Origin: Lineus longissimus
Taxonomy: Eukaryota; Nemertea; Pilidiophora; Heteronemertea; Lineidae
Reading direction: 5' to 3'
Length of the DNA: 64,000 bases
Assembly (NCBI RefSeq): GCF_910592395.1
Contig: NC_088318.1
Coordinates: 17,112,349 to 17,176,348 of the forward strand
Below the pieces are notes generated by a model. That model was given only the letters and a program-made list of their open reading frames with translations, had not been told where the DNA came from and did not search any database. The position numbers and the translations under genes were made by a program. This document shows positions 37,195-50,300 of this stretch, in pieces (position 1 is the stretch's first letter; each line of letters begins with the position of its first letter).

Positions 37195-39315
37195 AAAAAC
37201 TTGCCTCAGAGAGAAATCAAATCCGTCCAAGGAATTGTGTTTGAAAAGTTTCCCTCCATGTTCTTTTCATTTGATATTTTTATGTGGAATCTCAATGTAA
37301 TGTAGATGTATGTTGTCGATTCACCAACTGTAATCATGCAGAGAAAACACGTTATAGATGATGTGCGATGCAACCATAAGGCTGGGGTTACATAGAGCTA
37401 CTATTGATACTTCATACATGTATACGCAATGTGTGTTGATTGGAATGTACAATCTCAGGTTCTAGTCTAGTGCCATATATCTAGGTTTTCCATTCTCATC
37501 CATCACTGTACACCATGTGGCCTGTATTGTTACACCATCTGATATCTAATCACATCTTGTAAAATGTCACCATACAGCCTCATCACATGAGATGATATAT
37601 GGTATACGTGTTTGCACTTGATCAAATAAACTGTTGTTGGATGCCTTTAAAGGCTTTAAGACTTGATCGTTGATACTTGGTTTTGTCAAGTACAAAAGCT
37701 TTGCCTTTACTGCATTCAGAGCTACACTGAATATTTCTTTGTGAAATGCAAGTAAGTTTTAGTTTTGTAGATATCTAATCAGTCTATGTCTGTAAGTTGT
37801 AAGTACAAATGATATTTATCATTTCTGTGATAGGAAGATAGAATTAAGGATGTGTTGGAAAAAAGACACAATTGAGACACATCAAGTTGTTTCATGAATA
37901 TTGAGATTTGTCCATCCATAAAGGGTGATATTTAACATCCAAGTGCTGTGGAGTTCGTTCCGTCCAGTGATAACTGTTGTAGACTCAGTGTACTGACCAT
38001 CACATTTCTGTCTTTTTGCAACTTGGGACTGTACAGAGTGGCTCTAAAGATTTCTTGTGTTCAGTCCCAGGTGGATTGTTAATAAAGTAGCAAAATACAC
38101 TCATCTTTTGAATTTCGTCTCATTTTGTACTTTAAATTTGGATTGTCTCATCCTTCTTGTCAGTTGACTGCACTGCAGACGACCATGATCTTCCTCCAGC
38201 AAACCCTATCCGAGGCCTGGTCCTCCATTTGGGGTGGTGTCGGCAAACTGTCTCCTCCTAGCACTGATTGTGTGCATGACAGGTTGTACATTTGCCAACG
38301 GCATCTCCTGCGATGCATCAGCTTCTCCTGGGACTACAACAAACGATATGAAGACTACATATTACCGGTTGCACCAAAATGTTTTACCAGTGGTCTGCAG
38401 CTGCTTTAGTCATTAGACATCCTGCAGCTAGGAACAGCCCTTCACCGTGGAGTTCAGAGAGTGGTCTTGGTCAGGAACACTAGTGGCAAGGTGTCTGGCA
38501 ATGGGAAAGATCTCTGAAAAATCCATTGTTTTCATGTTCAACCATGTCCATCCTAGGTGGTCTCCTGATTGAGTAAGCAATGCCTTGACCATGTCTGCAG
38601 AAAATTTACAGCGCAGTAAGAAATTCTCTAGCAGTCCTCTTTTTTCGTGAGCCTACTTGGAGCAGACTTTTCATCTCATTAACTGGTGATGTGACGCGGT
38701 TAAAAATATGTGTCAAGTAAGAGAAAATAAACAATGATGAATTTATTTTTACTTTTTATTCAAACTAACAAATCATAAAAACAAAGATTCAAATTGCAAA
38801 ATTGATGCATGATATTCAGTGGACCTGAACATATTGTTGGCTGCAGAATAAGGCTATGATCAGCTTCAGGATAAAGATTCCAATATCAAATCATGGGATT
38901 TATTCACTGACAACAAATAGGAAGTTTCAATGATTGCATAGGTCAATAAAACTCAGTTCTTCTAACACCAATCTGACTTAACAACATGGACTGGACTGGA
39001 AAACCAAACTTGCACAATGTTACTTTTTAGGGTCATCCTTCTCGCAGCTAATCAAGTCCTCCCCGCCTCATTCCAGCGGGGTGAATCAAATAAAACAAGC
39101 TCACAACACAGTGGCAGGTACAAAACTTGCCAGATACTTTTTATGCATCATACTCATCGTGTCCATAATAGTAGCACCAGCAGTGTTTAATCAATGTGTA
39201 CAATGTACATGTTTCAGTGAAATTCAATGACCGAATTCTGTATTTTGCGTGAGACACTTTCAAGCCTCCTAAAGACAACCTGGCAAGTTGCATCAAATAC
39301 TGATTGAAAGTAGTT
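37195..39315. other. tail-to-tail interval: 3' UTRs of the helical-repeat gene and the isomerase
   Basis: AATAAA occurs at 37625-37630 and 38081-38086 on the plus strand for the helical-repeat gene. For the minus-strand isomerase gene, TTTATT (AATAAA on its strand) occurs at 38742 and 38755. An open frame near 38234 resembles a signal peptide but has no ATG or splice support. Nothing else was recognised. Confidence 0.5.
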
Positions 39316-40766
39316 TCATAACTTTGATAATGGTCCGTGCTCATCCATTTTCAATCTCTTGTCCAACACCGACTGATACATGTCTACTTTCATCCCGCGA
39401 ATATTGTCACGCTCATAACCAGCCTCGGCTGCTTCAGACGCGAGTCGTTTTGTCTCAGTCATAAGACTCTCACTCTTGCACGTTCTCGTGACAAGTCCAA
39501 CATCTTTTGCCATCTGTGCTGTAAATCTTTTCCCAAAGATTATCAAATCTCTTCTTACACTGGGATCTGCAACTTTAGCCCTGAAAAGCAATTGGCATAT
39601 AGATCATTAGGTTGATAGGCTGGGACATGTCACATGGGTCTGTCAATCATGAGGAAAGGACATTCTGACAGTTGGTGAAAAAGCCTGGTCTTCTGCGAGC
39701 ATGCCCTCCTTCTATGAGTGATAAGCTTGACAAATTGCCTCACTGCTCAGCAACACCATCTCACATCCTTCACTTCTCTCCTTGACCAGCTGAGGAACAA
39801 ACCAAAGACAAAATAACTGTAATTTGAGGCCAAGCTCACCTGTACAAGGCTGTAAAAAAGTCTCCAATTCTCAAGCCAAGAAAAACTTCATTGGCAGACA
39901 TCCATCCTTTATCAGTTTGCATAACAATGTAATCATGGGCCAAGGCAAGGAAGCAGCCACCAGCAAAAGCATGACCTGAAAGAGAGATATGGACAAACTT
40001 AAATTAGTGGTTCAGGTAATGATCTTCAGTGTATTTCAATAAGTACATGTATGTAAATTCTTTGCAAAAACTGTGGCAATTTAGAGCTGAGAGATTTATT
40101 AGGGTCCATTGACCTTAGGACCAAATTAGCATGCAGTATGGAAGACTGATGCCTGAAGGGAAAGTGTTGGCCGGACTCAAGAATACACAGCACTTTTTAA
40201 CTGGACTGTCCAATTAAAATTACCATTGAAGGGCAAAAGGGGAAAAGCATACCATTTATAGCTGCCACTGTTGGAACTGGGAATGTAATGAATCTACAAA
40301 TTAGTGAGGTTACAGCATAGTAAAATTTATTTCTTGTCTTATCATCCAGTGAAGCCATGTAGTCTAGGTCCAACCCATTGCTGAAGAACCGCCCATGGCC
40401 AGTAGTTACAACAGCGCTGACATCAGGATTCCTGAAAATAGCATAATTCATTATTAAATGCTGTCACTGACACTATATGTCACTAGGGTAGAGACAGTGT
40501 CACTGACACTAGCCGGGTCAGTGTCAGTGTCAGTGTCAGTCAGTGTCAGTGATCTTTGGCCTGCCAAAGTGCATTTCAACAATTTAAAACAAAGTCATTA
40601 AACAGCGCAAAGCTTGAACACCGCTAGAATACCTTTCAATTCTATCTAAGGCATCATTTAACCCTGCTACAGCTGTTGGATTCAGTCTGTTCTCCCCACA
40701 ATTCCAACAAATTATTGCTAAATTTTCTTCAAAAATCACGGAAACGCCTTTCACGGGCGCAGCCAT
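39316..40766 (-). CDS. peroxisomal delta3,delta2-enoyl-CoA isomerase-like protein (crotonase family)
   Basis: Four exons read as complement(join(39316..39580,39840..39975,40253..40431,40633..40766)), 237 aa. This is the crotonase fold: the first oxyanion-hole segment lies in VVTTGHGRFFSNGLDLDY, the second in INGHAFAGGCFLALAHDY, and MSANEVFLGL follows where this family carries its catalytic acid. The FFSNGLDL form resembles peroxisomal enoyl-CoA isomerases, which move a 3-double bond to the trans-2 position so that unsaturated fatty acids can enter beta-oxidation. The protein ends in SKL-COOH, a canonical type-1 peroxisomal targeting signal. The start is the ATG at 40766 in the context AAAATGGCT; no in-frame ATG before it is needed. 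It lies 578 bp head-to-head with the WD40 gene. An enoyl-CoA hydratase role is the main alternative. Confidence 0.85.
40470..40552. repeat. GTGTCA/AGTGTC-type microsatellite in the isomerase gene intron
   Basis: Imperfect runs of CACTGACA and AGTGTC repeat in both orientations between the first two coding exons of the isomerase, allowing local hairpins. Confidence 0.7.
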
Positions 40767-41344
40767 TTTGGTCACTTTGGTATCACGTGATTTTAGCCAT
40801 GGAGATTTCAAACAACATGGCGGACTTAAAAAATTATTTTCAGAAAATGCGGAAATGATTCCCAGTAAATCCCTTTCCTTTTATCCTATTGGAAATTTAT
40901 TGATGTTTTAGGACACATTGACTACCAAAGCAAATATTGTAATATCCTTGATATGAATCCGAATAACTGTTTACACATTATTTGATATTTCTTTGGTTTT
41001 CCCTTCTTCCCCTTGCATTGCCAGCACCTGCCCCGACTCAGTCAGTCACTGTACTGGCCACTGCCTGCATTATTGCATGCTTGTGCACCCATGCATTGTA
41101 ATGACCCATGTGCAATGATTATTGGTGTGTATACATCAATGCGAATGACATACTGTGTCACAACTGACCTGTGGCTGTGTCCCTCTTTTAGGCTGACTCT
41201 GAGACTGAGTGTAGAGCTTCGTCACACGGATACAAATTCCATTTTCAGGATTCCATAGCCTGTTCATGATGTAATTTGAAAAAACAATTAAATACAAGCA
41301 CAGTAGACTTCCTTCTTCTACGGTTCTACAAAAAAAACCCTAGA
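40767..41344. promoter_or_regulatory. 578-bp divergent promoter interval (isomerase and WDR97-like)
   Basis: The two ATGs are 578 bp apart on opposite strands. No TATA box was assigned. If the WD40 gene has an upstream non-coding exon, the true promoters may be placed differently. Confidence 0.4.
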
Positions 41345-44300
41345 ATGAGTAACCGAGTGGAAGAGTTGAGGCATGAACATGGCCTGCTTAATCGACCAAA
41401 GAAGCCACCGGAAATCGAAGGAGAAACCAGGCCAAGGTACTTCTGGAGGCTGTTGCGGAATTCAATTCAGAATACAGTGCAGAATGTGAAAGAAAGTGAT
41501 GTGACAGATCTGACTGTTAGCCATGGGATACAGTACATCCGCAAGTTGAATCATGAGGACCCCATCTGTCAGGTTGTCTACAATTCCAAACGCAAAGTAA
41601 GTTTCTCATCCCTCGCACCTTTCAGCTCATCAATGATGCCTGAAATCTAAATGCTACTAGGGTCTCCATCTGGTTGGGAGATATGCCTTCTGCGGGTGTA
41701 GAATTAGAAAACACATAATAATATGATGGATGGAGGCCGAGTTGATTACACAAGTTCTAAGCTTTTTGTGGAGTTTATTTCTTCTACGCAACCAAAATGT
41801 GTGAATTTTCACCATTCTCCTATTCATTCCAGGAATACTTGTCTGTAGATTCCAACTACATTCGAGTTTTTCAGACGGATGGACGTAAAAAAGATATGAT
41901 CATTCCTGACGAACCACTGGATTGTCTGATTTACGCCAGTCATGTCAATCTATTCATCTCTTGGCTTCACATGGACGATCAAATATATGTAAGTTGAGAA
42001 TCTTGCGACTGCAGGACATTGTGAAACTGCAAACGCCTGAAAATAAGAGTGAAAATAAAGTAAGATTTAGCTTTGCAAGCCTGTTATGCTTCAATGAATT
42101 TTTTATGTTTTTGAAAAGTGTGATTGATTTGTTCATTTCAGCTCCTGTCAAATGACTATGAGATAATATCCGATTCTAGAGCTCCATCCAAGATTGAGTG
42201 CTGCGTTTACAATAAAAACTATGGCGAGCTTGTCTCTACCGGACCTGGAACATTCACGGTATGTCTTGGCTGACTCAGCCGAATCTCATACTTCTCATAC
42301 TTCTACATGTTTGTCAAAACTTGAAAGACTTGGCATCAGACTCATTTGTAAAATCATGTGATAGCCTGATGCTTGCCATTCTGTGGTTTTCGAAACATCG
42401 TCTGATGTCAGAGTTTTGGTAACAACTTTAAATAAGTAATAAACTAATCGTTGTCTTTTCAAGGTTTGGGGATTCCGGTATGGCGCTCGTCATCTGATGC
42501 CAAGACTCTCCACAACAGAAGGCTTGTCTAGCAATGATCACTTTGAGATCCTTGTTCTTGAGGACACTGCTGGTCAGTTCCAGAAATGTTATGCTGTCGA
42601 TGGCACAGGGGTCGCTGTAAGTATGAAGTGTCTTCCTGTGGTCTGAGATCTTCACAGTCCTTTGAAAAGAACACTGTCAACGGAGAAAGAAACTTTGTAA
42701 GCTGCTGTGGAACAAACCCACTGCATTTGCTGTTAGTTGAAGCTAGAGCACAAGTGGCCAACATGGCAGACACTGTACCTCATGCTCATTACCAGTAAGT
42801 GTTTGATATTCCCTTCCATTACATTACATTCAAAAACCTCATATTTGATTTCATATTTAGGTTTTCAGCACGCAAGAATGTCGGCTGCTGTCCTACCATC
42901 GTGACCTTCACACCCGACCGATTTCCGCAGCCATGTTTTTTAACCCCCTGAAATACCTCATCACTGGTGCTAAAGATGGATCCAGTAAGTTAAGGGAAGA
43001 GAAATTGATCAAATTCGATTTGATTTAAAGAGGAATTTTATGTCAAAAGCTTTGTCAATACTGTTGTCAATATTGTTGGGGTTAAACGTCCGGTTGCTCC
43101 AGAGCTTAGGCCTCGTCTAATCACACCAATCCAATGACCGCTGCTATTCTTAGAGTTGACGTCATTCTAGTGCTATTTGTGAAGTTTTCCAGTTCACTGT
43201 TAGATAAACATTACAGGTACGTGTATTCTAAATCATTTTCTGTTATTCTTTTCCAGTCAAGATTTGGGATGAGACGTTTCACTTGAAGCTTGTGTTTGTT
43301 GGCCACAGTCATAAGGTTTCAGCCCTCTCCGCCTATCCATATGGACCATACTTCATATCGGCGAGCTTCGACTTCACAATGAGGGTGTGGAGTTTAGAAA
43401 CTTGTGATGAAATTGACAAGTAAGGCATTTTTCTCACAAATTTGTCCTTGAGCAATACACCTAACCCTTCATTGCTTCTCAATCATGGCTGACCTCACAA
43501 GAGACAGATAAATTGTACAAGTTATTCTTGATTATCATTTCAGGGTTGAGACCGATGAACCGATCCTAGACATTGGTACAGTGATCAGGAACGACAGCTT
43601 CTATACGTACTCCACGTATCATATGGAACTTTGGAAGATAAAACATCTTCATACAGAACACTCGTGCATCGGGTGAGTGCTGCAGGCAACATATGTCTAT
43701 GAATACCGATGTAATTGTCTATTGGTAGCAAGAGACAATTGATTAGAGTTGAACATCAAATTTGATCCAAACTTCTGTAGCTTGTCTTTGCTGGCCAAGA
43801 AAGACGTGGTTTGATTAAGCTTACCAGAAAGGATATGTTGTATGTTTTATAAGTCGAAGAAAGTTAATCACATTATCTGAAAACACCTTTCAGTTTTAAA
43901 GTGATGGGCATCATGCACACAGACCATCCAGGATTCCCTGTTCGCACCGTTCTGTTGAACAATGACAGTAGCGTGAGAATTGTCGCACCTACGACTGGCG
44001 ACATCTTGACGACGCTAATTATGCCACTACGGAGGAAACTTATTGATGCTGCATACGCAATAGAAGAAGGTGAGCTGGGACAGTTTTAGAAAAATCTTAT
44101 GGCTACTTTTAATCAAACCGAGATGGAACAGTGAGCAGTCTTAGAGCCAATCTGATGACAACCTTAGAGGTAACCTACAACCTGAATTCCTTGTTTTTGG
44201 TGCCAAACTTGTCTCAAGTTAATGATGGTTTTCCTTCATTTCCAGACAAGCTGTTTGCCGTCTTTGCCAACGGAGACATTGTCAAGAGCGACACCACCAC

Positions 44301-47300
44301 CAATCCATGTACCGTGCTGGCAGAGTGGCCTTGTAAGGACAAAAAGAGTAAGTTACTTGTTCATAAGGAATGATATTGAGTTGAAACCCGAGGAGCCTCA
44401 TTATCAGAATAGCTGGGTTGGATGTATGTACTGAAGTCTTTCATGTGACAGAATGGTTTTAACCTTCACCCGGGCCCGCTGCATTTTAAACAGAACAGAA
44501 TGTGATGATGTTTATCATGCTTTAAATATTTCATTCCAGAGGCCTGTAATTACCTTCTCGTCTATGAGTATGTCGTCCAAGCAAATGAGGGTGATTTCTG
44601 GGCGGGAATGAAGCGTGCCATTCAAACTCAGAGCGTCCAGACTGAAACTCAGGTCAAGAAAGCGAACAAAACGTTGCTTCTCGGGGGACGTAAAGATGGT
44701 TATATCTGTGTGTTTAACTGGGAGACAGGTGAGGTGGACTTTGAGACTGAGGCGCATGGCACGAAGGGCGTCCTCAGCATGGTGGCAAACTCAAAGTACG
44801 ACCAGCTGATCTCGGCTGGAGCAGGTAAGAGCCTCGTATTATCATGTACAGTTCTAAGGGCTGGGTCTTCTGAAGCTGTGTCTTTTAGTTCGAGCTTAAT
44901 GTGCATCAAAATCATCAAAGAATGTCATTGTATGTGGAAATAATGAATTGAGAGCTGGGTATTGACTTTGCTAAAATCAAATTGCCATATTGGGCGATTC
45001 ATAATATTGTGTGCAAATGGATCACATGGAGGAAATGCACTCTGGTAAAGTAATACTAAAAATGAGAAAAAGTTGCAGGAATTTTGTTGGTCATCAATCT
45101 TTGATTCGTTTTCAGACAACATCATTAAGGTGTGGCGCCTGTACCCGTTCGCCCAGGAAGCCTTGGCGCCACTTCTCTCCTTCTTCTGCGCCCATACCCC
45201 TCTCCGCATGACTGTATTGAAGACAAACCTCTGCGTTGCATTTCAAGAGCATTCTACAGCTACGTATAACATTGTAGTGCACAACCTGGAAAATAAAAGT
45301 AAGTCAACTTTGTGCTTCTCCCTCCATGGCTTTCTTTGGCACACCCTATAGTTGTGGGTCGTGGTGCCTTAGCTTGAATGAATGCCAAGCAAATGCTCAG
45401 GGAAGGCTGTTGGTGTAAAATGAAAAGCTAAATGACCTGAAAATGCCCCTTTAACAAAAAGAATCTCATTTGAAATACACCAAAGGTTCTCTTTCTCTTA
45501 CTAGATCGGTATGACCATTCCCCTGAGCATGACCACACTGACAGCATCACAGGACTCGCCTGCTGCCAGAGACTGAAGCTGTACGCCTCGTCAAGCGAAG
45601 ACGGCACGGTCAAGATATGGAACGAGGCAAACAAAGTCATCAGGGTTCTCAAACTGAATGCCGTGCCTCATAGCTTGGGATTCTGCAGCCAGAAAGGTGA
45701 CCTCTTGGTTGGGATCGGAAACCATTTGCATAAGATCCAGCATTACTCATGTAAGTACAAGGAAGGCTAGCAGCAGTATGAACAGCCTGAGTTTGTCTAT
45801 GTGAAGGAAATTGGAAAGCAAGTCTTGGCATTATTCATGTTATTTGTGTGATATTCTGCTCTGGTTTGACCCCGCCCACATGTTCCTGACATATCACAAG
45901 CCCAACCCTCTCTCATATCATTATCACAGGTTCTTTCTTCTTCCAGTCTTACCCCAAGTGTACAGGTTCAGACTTGTCTGTATGAAGTTTAATCCTGTAC
46001 TGATCGAGGAAGCCATTCCATTCAATGAGAAGCTATTGAACAATTTGAGTAGTGCTGATGCCAAGAGAATCAAGGGAGCCAAGAGCTCATTCAAGTAAGG
46101 AACTACATTGCTTTTGTCAGTATCATATGGATAGTTTTTGTCTTTTTGCTAACTGTGTTCAGGAGAGATGCATAGCTTGTCGCATTGGTGAAAGAAGATT
46201 TGAATCTGGGGAGACACAAGATGAGTGTCCTGCCATGCACATGCACCCCATACATGTAGCCTGTTCAAGTCCTGTTACTGGTCCTTCACGCACTTCTGTA
46301 TGAAGGTTCTCTCTACCATATTGAAAGTGCAGTATATCGGATTCTCTCCACAGGTTCGACCACTACGGTGACATCTTGTCAGAGGATGAGCTAAATGCTG
46401 TCGAGCATGGCAAGAGAGAAAAAGACAGGGTGAGTGTGATTTTGAGGCGTTCTCAACTTACCTTTTTAGACTTGTAATCTAGAATGTCATTTGCCTTGAC
46501 ATGAATGTCAATTATCTACAAATGGTATGGATGCCTTCTTGGTGCTCATCGAGAGCTTTCCAGCGTTTGGTTGAGTCAGAAGCATCTCTCAGTTGTGAAG
46601 ACATATTTAGTTGACAAGAATAAGATGCCAGTCTCTTGTTCAGTTGATAAACACCCTCACCAATGAATCATGGCCAATATATGGAACTTGTCTGCATTCG
46701 CTTTTTCTCAATTTTCAGATGTTTATGATGTTAGAACAACGTGACAGGGAGTTGGCCATGATCCGAGATGGGGAGCTCCAATCCAAGTATAAGCCACAGT
46801 CAACCAAGCAAACAAAGAAAGAAGCTTTCGATAAATACCTCAAGATATTCTATGATAGGCCGAAAGTTTCTGTAAGCAATTTCAGTCTTCCTCAACCTGT
46901 GCACGTAACTGCGGCAACATCAAAACTTAGCAATTCTCTCAGAAGTGAGTCCTATGGGGCATCACATTTTGTCTCGAAATTCAGTACATCCTTTTTATAA
47001 AGACAAAATCATGTTTTTTTTAAATCGTCAGTTGCACAAAATTTGTCAAGTAATTTTTCTAAACATTGAGAAAATCTTTTTCTAGCCAATCAAAGATGAG
47101 TATTTCTACGTTGGAGATGAGCTGCGAGATGCAATGGCGGGAGACAAGAGGAAGAAAGGTACTCACATTCATCTATATTTTGTGCAAGCAAGGTCCCCGT
47201 ATCTGTCACTACTAGTAGTAGGATCAGTTTCCATAGTACATGTATTTAGCCTACATGAACAACCAGAAGCCCAGGGTGACCATGACTGGATTGCACGTTT

Positions 47301-50300
47301 TGGATTTCAAGGAGCAATCTTTCGGTCTTTTTTCGTAAGAAATCACCTGACTTACATCTCATGCATGTTAAACGTAGATATATTCTTGTTTTCTTATAGT
47401 CAAGGATGTTTACAAGAAGGAGCAGTTCACTGGGTTCTTCCCGCCGCCAGAGACGGCCAAGAAACAAGAGAAAAAACCAGATGAGCCTCTCAAGGCACAA
47501 TACCCTCTCCGCCCCGATGGATTCATACCGAACTCCATCCTTGCACGGTTACTATGGCCACCTGAACAGAAAGCCGCCATCAATAAGGCGTACAGACCGC
47601 CGATGATGAACGACAAACAGATGGAGCAGATTAAGAAGATGCAGAAGAAGTCGGAACGCGCCATAACCAAACTGTCGCAGCGTGAGGGCACCAGAGGGAG
47701 CTCTGATATGCTCGAGTCGCGGACTCTGGTTCTTGATTATGGCGATACGGAGACATCGCTTAAGCTTCCTGAGGAGGAGGAGGAGGAGGAAGATGATGAT
47801 ACGGTACCAGAAGTGCATATTCGTGGAACGGGGAAGAAGGTTGAGAAAGCAGCGAAAGATCCTTCGTCGTATCTCCAGAAGTTGCAGACGGCGTTTGAGA
47901 AACCTGCAACACCTACGGTAAGCAATCATTGGCGCCTAAAATGACCTCATAGAGAAGACGAAAGACATTTCCGTGAGAAATGTTATGAGTCTGATGGCTA
48001 CAATCGGAGCGTTAGAGCGTGAGAACTAAACGCTGGAGGAAATGATAACATGATGAAATCATATTCGTGTTCTTTCAGTCTGAGGATGAAGAAGAAAAAC
48101 CGAGACCAAAGACGCCGTCTGAAGCCGGCATGGCTGCTCCAACTCCTACAACCAAGACCATTTCACCCGTCTCGGCACCGTCAAGTGCCCGCCCTAAGGC
48201 AGCACGACCCCCTCCACAGAGAAAACCCATCCAGAAACTGATCGCAAAGACGCCACCTAAGACTGCGGACACGATACCTCAGCCACCGTCACCTGTAAGG
48301 GTACGGTCGCGATCATCATTCCGATCACCACCGCGGACGCCTACCCCACCACCCACACCGCTGCCTGAGTTTATCTCGCAGTTCAAGGGAGTGGAGTGGT
48401 TCGAGAAATACTTCCCCAACTGCAATGAGAAGGTAGGTAGCGAGCAATGTTGCAATTTTTGGTTACAGAGTGATTTGCTTCAAGTTCCTGGTTTGAATCT
48501 AAAATTCCATCTACTTTTCTCACAGGATGCCTCATTGATTTGGAGGTTTGTTCAAGTATTTCTCAGTGATTCAAAGTCTAGGCCCATGAATTCCTACTAC
48601 AAAGCAGTCTAAATATTTGTCAACAATATCATCATGAGAACCTACACGATTTTCCTGTTGCAGACATTCCCAAAACCGTGGTCAATGTCAGCATTTGTCA
48701 CTATGCTCATCCGAGTTGTCAAGATCTCTGAATACGAACACAAAGTCCCCATCACCAATGCCCTGTTGATGCTGCACCACCAGGAAGGTATCCCGAACAA
48801 TGATGCCGTTGCAAAGTCCATCCTCGGTTTGCTGAACAATCGTGTAAAGGCACCGAGCTGCCTCGACGAGATGGAGAGGGAGTTTATCCGGGCGGCACTG
48901 AAGCTACTGGTCGCCATGCAAGCGATGGAGAAGGAACTGTTCATGGAGTTGATGATGCAGTATCTGGATGGAGACAAGGATGTCAGGTGAGGAAAAGTCA
49001 GGTTGCCAATTGTGTTTGGCAAGCTGTTACTCTGGCCAGAGCCAGTACATTTAGGTTGTTGTCCAATCTCTGGGGATTATCTGAGCCTGCCGTATGGTTC
49101 TCATGACTCATGGACGATCTCTGCCAGCTTGTTTCAAATTAAGTCGTGGACAGGGAGAAGAAAGTAGGGTCCGGCATCTTGCAGAAGGACACTCAAGATT
49201 AATGAATGGGAATGCTTCCTTACAAAATTGGCTTGTTTTAATCTGTATTGTGCCTTTTTCAGAGCGGATGTTCAAGAGATCTTCCACCGCTTCGGCATCC
49301 ATGATCCACATCACTATTTCTTCCGTGAGTTAGATTCGTGGGACGTTTGGAATCTGGAGGAGACACATCGCAAAGAACAGCTGGCAAAGATCTGTGAGGA
49401 ATGGCTTGATAAGTGAGTAACCCTTTCCTTCTCCTCAATATACTTCATGATTGACTCAAACTTCGGCTTGATCCTGGCATAATTGCTACCATCGTGAAAT
49501 GATTAAAATTACAGAACTCTTTGTTATTTGTCCATTTTCCAAACTGAATAGTGCAGTCTTTGGGTATCGTCATTACATTTCCTCCATTTCTTTCCCCAGA
49601 TGGCACACATCATTCAAGATCCACCTCACCGATACAATCGAAAGGTTAAAGAAGGGTCAGGGAGTCCACGGGAAGGTGTCCAAGTCACCGTCACAGTCCA
49701 TCAGCCCAGCGAAGAGTGGCAGGAGTATTCTAAAGGCAACACCGGTAGGTCAGGAGTTTGGTCGCAGATCTCTTCAATGATCAAGGAGCACAAACTCAAT
49801 CCCTGTCCTTGCCAACAGTTAGCATTTTACTCTGCCTTTTTCCATTTCCAGGACTATTCTCCAGACCCATTGAAACCCCACAGCAGTGCTTCAAAATCTG
49901 TAACTGTGACCTTCGATCAACCACCTGATCAAGCCACCATCGACAATGCCACCTACTTGGAGGCGATTAATTACTTTGTCGAGATGGAGCTGGAGAGAGA
50001 ACTGGATAAGATGCGGCATGGACGGGATAGAAAACCTACAGCTGATGACGGCGCGACGAAAAATACTGTCCTGGTCTTCCCGAAACTTCCAAGGTTAGTA
50101 ATCTGTTTTGCCCAGATTTCCTGTATAAGACGTAAATTACGATTTTTTTTAAGTGTTGAAATTATCCATATTAAAGTAGCCTAATTGAAAAGCTCAAATG
50201 AGATATCAAATGATTTTTCCACTTTCCTAAGATAAAAACTCTATTAAACTGTGATGAAATGTCTTAACATGCAACACACTCAGGAGGAAAAAGAGTAAAT

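Noticed and set aside
38234-38416. Small secreted protein with a signal peptide-like start
   Set aside because: The frame has no ATG start and no supporting splice sites; it lies in a tail-to-tail 3' interval and ends soon after.
47552-47929. 125-aa minus-strand ORF rich in Leu and Arg
   Set aside because: Shadow of the acidic and Lys-rich WDR97-like exon on the plus strand.
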